From CAIJXV01 sp964497135 (GTDB taxonomy: Bacteria > Verrucomicrobiota > Kiritimatiellia > CAIKKV01 > CAIJXV01): a stretch of DNA of 32,215 nucleotides. The stretch covers positions 1 to 32,215 of the forward strand of contig CAZCDO010000017.1 in the NCBI GenBank assembly GCA_964497135.1. The letters are read 5' to 3'. The notes beneath the pieces were generated by a model. It did not search any database. It saw only the letters and a list, made by a program, of their open reading frames with translations, and had not been told where the DNA came from. The translations under genes were made by a program, and so were the position numbers. This document shows positions 30,287 to 32,215 of the stretch, in pieces; the first letter of the stretch is position 1; every line of letters begins with the position of its first letter.

Positions 30287-31993
30287 TTGAACGCTTATCC
30301 GCATTATTCGAAACGCGCCTGGCGCTCGCTGGACGGGATATGGGATTTCCGATTCCTGGGCGCGGCGGCCACTGTGGAATCCTTGGATCCGGCCACTGTG
30401 CAGTTCGATGACCTGCTCTCGGTGCCCGGCGTTTTCGATGTAACGCCGAAATACGCCGGCCAACGCGGGTTGGCACTCTACCGGTGCCGGGTGGAAACCC
30501 AGGCCGACCGGCGACTGAAACTGCGCTTCGGAGGAATCGGCCTCTGGGCGCAGGTCTTCTGGGATAACCAACCCGTTGGCACCCTCGATCTGCCCTATTC
30601 CGGCGCCGAGATTGAATTCCCGTCCGGTGCGGGGAACGACCATTCGCTCCTCATCGCCATCGATAATCGGTTCGATTTCAAGCGAACCCCGCTGTTCTCC
30701 CAATTCTACGACTTCTATGCCTACGGCGGTTTCTACCGCGGCGTGGAATTGCACGAATTGCCGGCCTGTAACCTCGAACGGGTTCGCGTCAGTACGCAGG
30801 ATCCCGCCAGCGGAACCGTTACCCTCGACATCGAAGTTTCCGGAAACGTCCCGCCCACCCTCGCCTTCACTGTGGCCTTTGATCGTCAACATCCGGCGCC
30901 CTTTTCCCTGGACGTTCGCGACCGGCATGTGCGGCTCGATCTCACGGTGCCGGCGTTTCAATGTTGGTCGCCGGAATCACCGAACTTGCACACCGTCACC
31001 GTCTCCCTGGCGGACGATGCGATCACCGAACGCTTCGGCATCCGCACGGTGACCGTGGCGGGCGACCGGATTTGCGTCAACGGCCAACCGCAAAAACTGC
31101 TCGGGTATTGCCGACACGAGTCCCATCCCGAATTCGGGCCGGTCCAACCGTTGCCGCTCCTGATCGAGGATCTCCAATTTCTCAAAGACTTGGGCTGTAA
31201 CTTTGTCCGCGGCTGTCATTACCCGCAAGACCAGCGCTTCCTGGATTTGTGCGACCAACTCGGATTCCTGGTCTGGGAGGAGTCGCTCGCCTGGGGCAAC
31301 CCCGTCGAACACGCCGTCGATCCCGCTTTTTGCGACGCCCAACTGCGTCAGACACGGCTCATGATTCAAAACAGCTTCAATCATCCGTCCGTCGTCCTCT
31401 GGGGATTCCTGAACGAGGGCCCCTCGGCACAACCGGAAGCCGCCGGCTTGTATGACCGTCTGATCGCGTTGGTCCGCCAGGAGGATCCCACCCGACTGGT
31501 CACCTACGCCTCCTTCCATCGCGGGGGCGACCTGCATTACGAAAAAGTGGATGTCATTTGCATGAACGCCTATCCCGGATGGTATGCCCAAGACATGGAG
31601 AAAGTCCGGCCGGTGGACGAAGTCGTGCCGTTTTTCGACGATTTCATCCGCCAACTCGACAAACGCGGACTGGGCCGAAAGCCGTTCATCATCAGCGAAT
31701 TCGGGGCCGGCGCCATATGGGGTTGGCGCGATCGCTTCCGGGCGCATTGGTCCGAGGAGTTCCAGGCTGAGATGCTGGACACCATCTGCCGCTTTGTTAA
31801 GGATCGTCCCCGCGTCAGCGGTCTTGCGCTCTGGCATTTTGCCGACGCCCGGACCTACACCAGTGCCCATGCCCTCAAACGCCCCCGCACGATCAACGAC
31901 AAGGGAACCCTGGACGAGTACCGCCGGCCTAAACTGGCATACGATTTTGTGCGGCGCGCGTTTCGCGAAGCGCGATCCCTGGATCCCCATTAA
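30287..31993 (+). CDS. GH2 beta-glucuronidase-like enzyme
   Basis: A 568-residue glycoside hydrolase family 2 enzyme with the full domain order: sugar-binding jelly roll (SLDGIWDFRF, residues about 12-22, ALYRCRVE), immunoglobulin-like middle domain, TIM barrel. The acid/base is E377 (GFLNEGPS) and the nucleophile is E471 (IISEFGAGA). Near the C-terminus N537-D538-K539 (INDKGTLDEYRRPK) matches the N-x-K motif that distinguishes beta-glucuronidases from beta-galactosidases. No signal peptide is visible, so it is probably cytoplasmic. The start is inferred as TTG 30287, 5 bases after GGAGGAG (30276-30282); the frame is open upstream to ATG 30131, but that part translates intergenic sequence. 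The intergenic space 30063-30286 separates it from the divergent SGNH gene; no clear promoter is seen. Confidence 0.85.
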   Translation: MNAYPHYSKRAWRSLDGIWDFRFLGAAATVESLDPATVQFDDLLSVPGVFDVTPKYAGQRGLALYRCRVETQADRRLKLRFGGIGLWAQVFWDNQPVGTLDLPYSGAEIEFPSGAGNDHSLLIAIDNRFDFKRTPLFSQFYDFYAYGGFYRGVELHELPACNLERVRVSTQDPASGTVTLDIEVSGNVPPTLAFTVAFDRQHPAPFSLDVRDRHVRLDLTVPAFQCWSPESPNLHTVTVSLADDAITERFGIRTVTVAGDRICVNGQPQKLLGYCRHESHPEFGPVQPLPLLIEDLQFLKDLGCNFVRGCHYPQDQRFLDLCDQLGFLVWEESLAWGNPVEHAVDPAFCDAQLRQTRLMIQNSFNHPSVVLWGFLNEGPSAQPEAAGLYDRLIALVRQEDPTRLVTYASFHRGGDLHYEKVDVICMNAYPGWYAQDMEKVRPVDEVVPFFDDFIRQLDKRGLGRKPFIISEFGAGAIWGWRDRFRAHWSEEFQAEMLDTICRFVKDRPRVSGLALWHFADARTYTSAHALKRPRTINDKGTLDEYRRPKLAYDFVRRAFREARSLDPH

Positions 31994-32058
31994 CCGGTGT
32001 ACCGGCAGGCCGTGGGGTTGACACGCCCTGGCGGCATTTCCGCATCAAAAAAAATCCC

Positions 32059-32087
32059 TTTACATCCCCGCCCCCCTGTGTCATAGT
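32059..32087 (+). promoter_or_regulatory. Candidate promoter for the last gene
   Basis: TTTACA (-35, 5/6), 17-bp spacer, CATAGT (-10, 4/6), about 25 bases upstream of the start of the final open frame. The stretch 31994-32112 otherwise holds no gene. Confidence 0.4.
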
Positions 32088-32112
32088 TCCAGTTGTTCAA
32101 AGGATGGACAGA

Positions 32113-32215
32113 ATGATATTCGATATGAACCTGCTTGTACTCGTCGTCGTCACCCTCGTCGTAGGGGTAGTCGGGTTGTGCCTTGTACCCGGCCCTCGCG
32201 CGGTGGCGGTGGAGG
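32113..32215 (+). CDS. Membrane-anchored protein, 5' fragment only
   Basis: The first 34 codons of a gene cut by the window edge. The protein begins MIFDMNLLVLVVVTLVVG and continues with VVGLCLVPGPRAVAVE, that is, a hydrophobic N-terminal helix (about residues 5-25) that is either a membrane anchor or a signal peptide. AAGGA lies about 8 bases before the ATG at 32113; in-frame ATGs also occur at 32104 and 32125. Too short to identify. Confidence 0.55.
   Translation, partial: MIFDMNLLVLVVVTLVVGVVGLCLVPGPRAVAVE

Noticed and set aside
30977..31990. 337-codon minus-strand open frame
   Set aside because: Antisense to the GH2 gene; long open frames on the opposite strand are expected at this GC content.

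Overview
The window reads as a chromosomal stretch of a Gram-negative bacterium, most likely from the Verrucomicrobiota/Kiritimatiellota side of the PVC superphylum. Three things suggest this: a large secreted BspA-type leucine-rich-repeat protein with the 'TNLTDPVW...TNYPSRFYRF' kind of C-terminus that I associate with Verrucomicrobiota; a PQQ-like propeller lipoprotein-type protein opening with 'WPNWRGPDHNGIS'; and GC-rich core genes next to a lower-GC accessory block. No rRNA or other taxonomic marker is present, so this is an inference.

Accessory block, about 1-7 kb: a DinJ/YafQ-type toxin-antitoxin pair, two decayed ORF6N-domain gene remnants, an AAA/DUF4143 ATPase, a roughly 1,030-residue secreted LRR protein split by a one-base frameshift near 4457, a VapB/VapC pair, and then a short broken LRR fragment. 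The LRR fragment on the far side of VapBC suggests gene duplication or rearrangement around the toxin-antitoxin genes.

Polysaccharide operon, minus strand, 16.5 down to 7.0 kb: radical SAM protein, membrane glycosyltransferase with a C-terminal discoidin-like region, rmlD, rmlB, a eukaryote-type UDP-glucose dehydrogenase, rmlA, a six-helix membrane protein, then (after a probable terminator) a GT9 heptosyltransferase-like gene. This makes dTDP-sugar and UDP-glucuronate precursors; rmlC is absent from the cluster.

Metabolic and housekeeping stretch, 16.7-22.2 kb: rubrerythrin (plus strand), then a minus-strand pgmB-GH65 pair for phosphorolysis of an alpha-glucobiose, divergent from typA/bipA with readable promoters on both sides.

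Plus-strand trio, 22.3-25.9 kb: an exported PQQ-like beta-propeller protein, a two-cluster ferredoxin-like protein with an HdrA-like N-terminal cysteine pattern, and an overlapping radical SAM protein. I cannot assign the last two to a characterised pathway; they look like an uncharacterised redox/radical system.

Minus-strand cassette, 30.1 down to 25.9 kb: SGNH hydrolase, SxtJ-type membrane protein, NodU/TobZ-type carbamoyltransferase, a 55-residue DUF5989 membrane peptide, and a DUF3127 protein ending in an SSB-like acidic tail. The first four appear to be a cell-surface or glycan carbamoylation/acylation unit. Divergent from it is a GH2 beta-glucuronidase-like enzyme retaining the N-x-K motif, and the window ends inside a small membrane-anchored protein.
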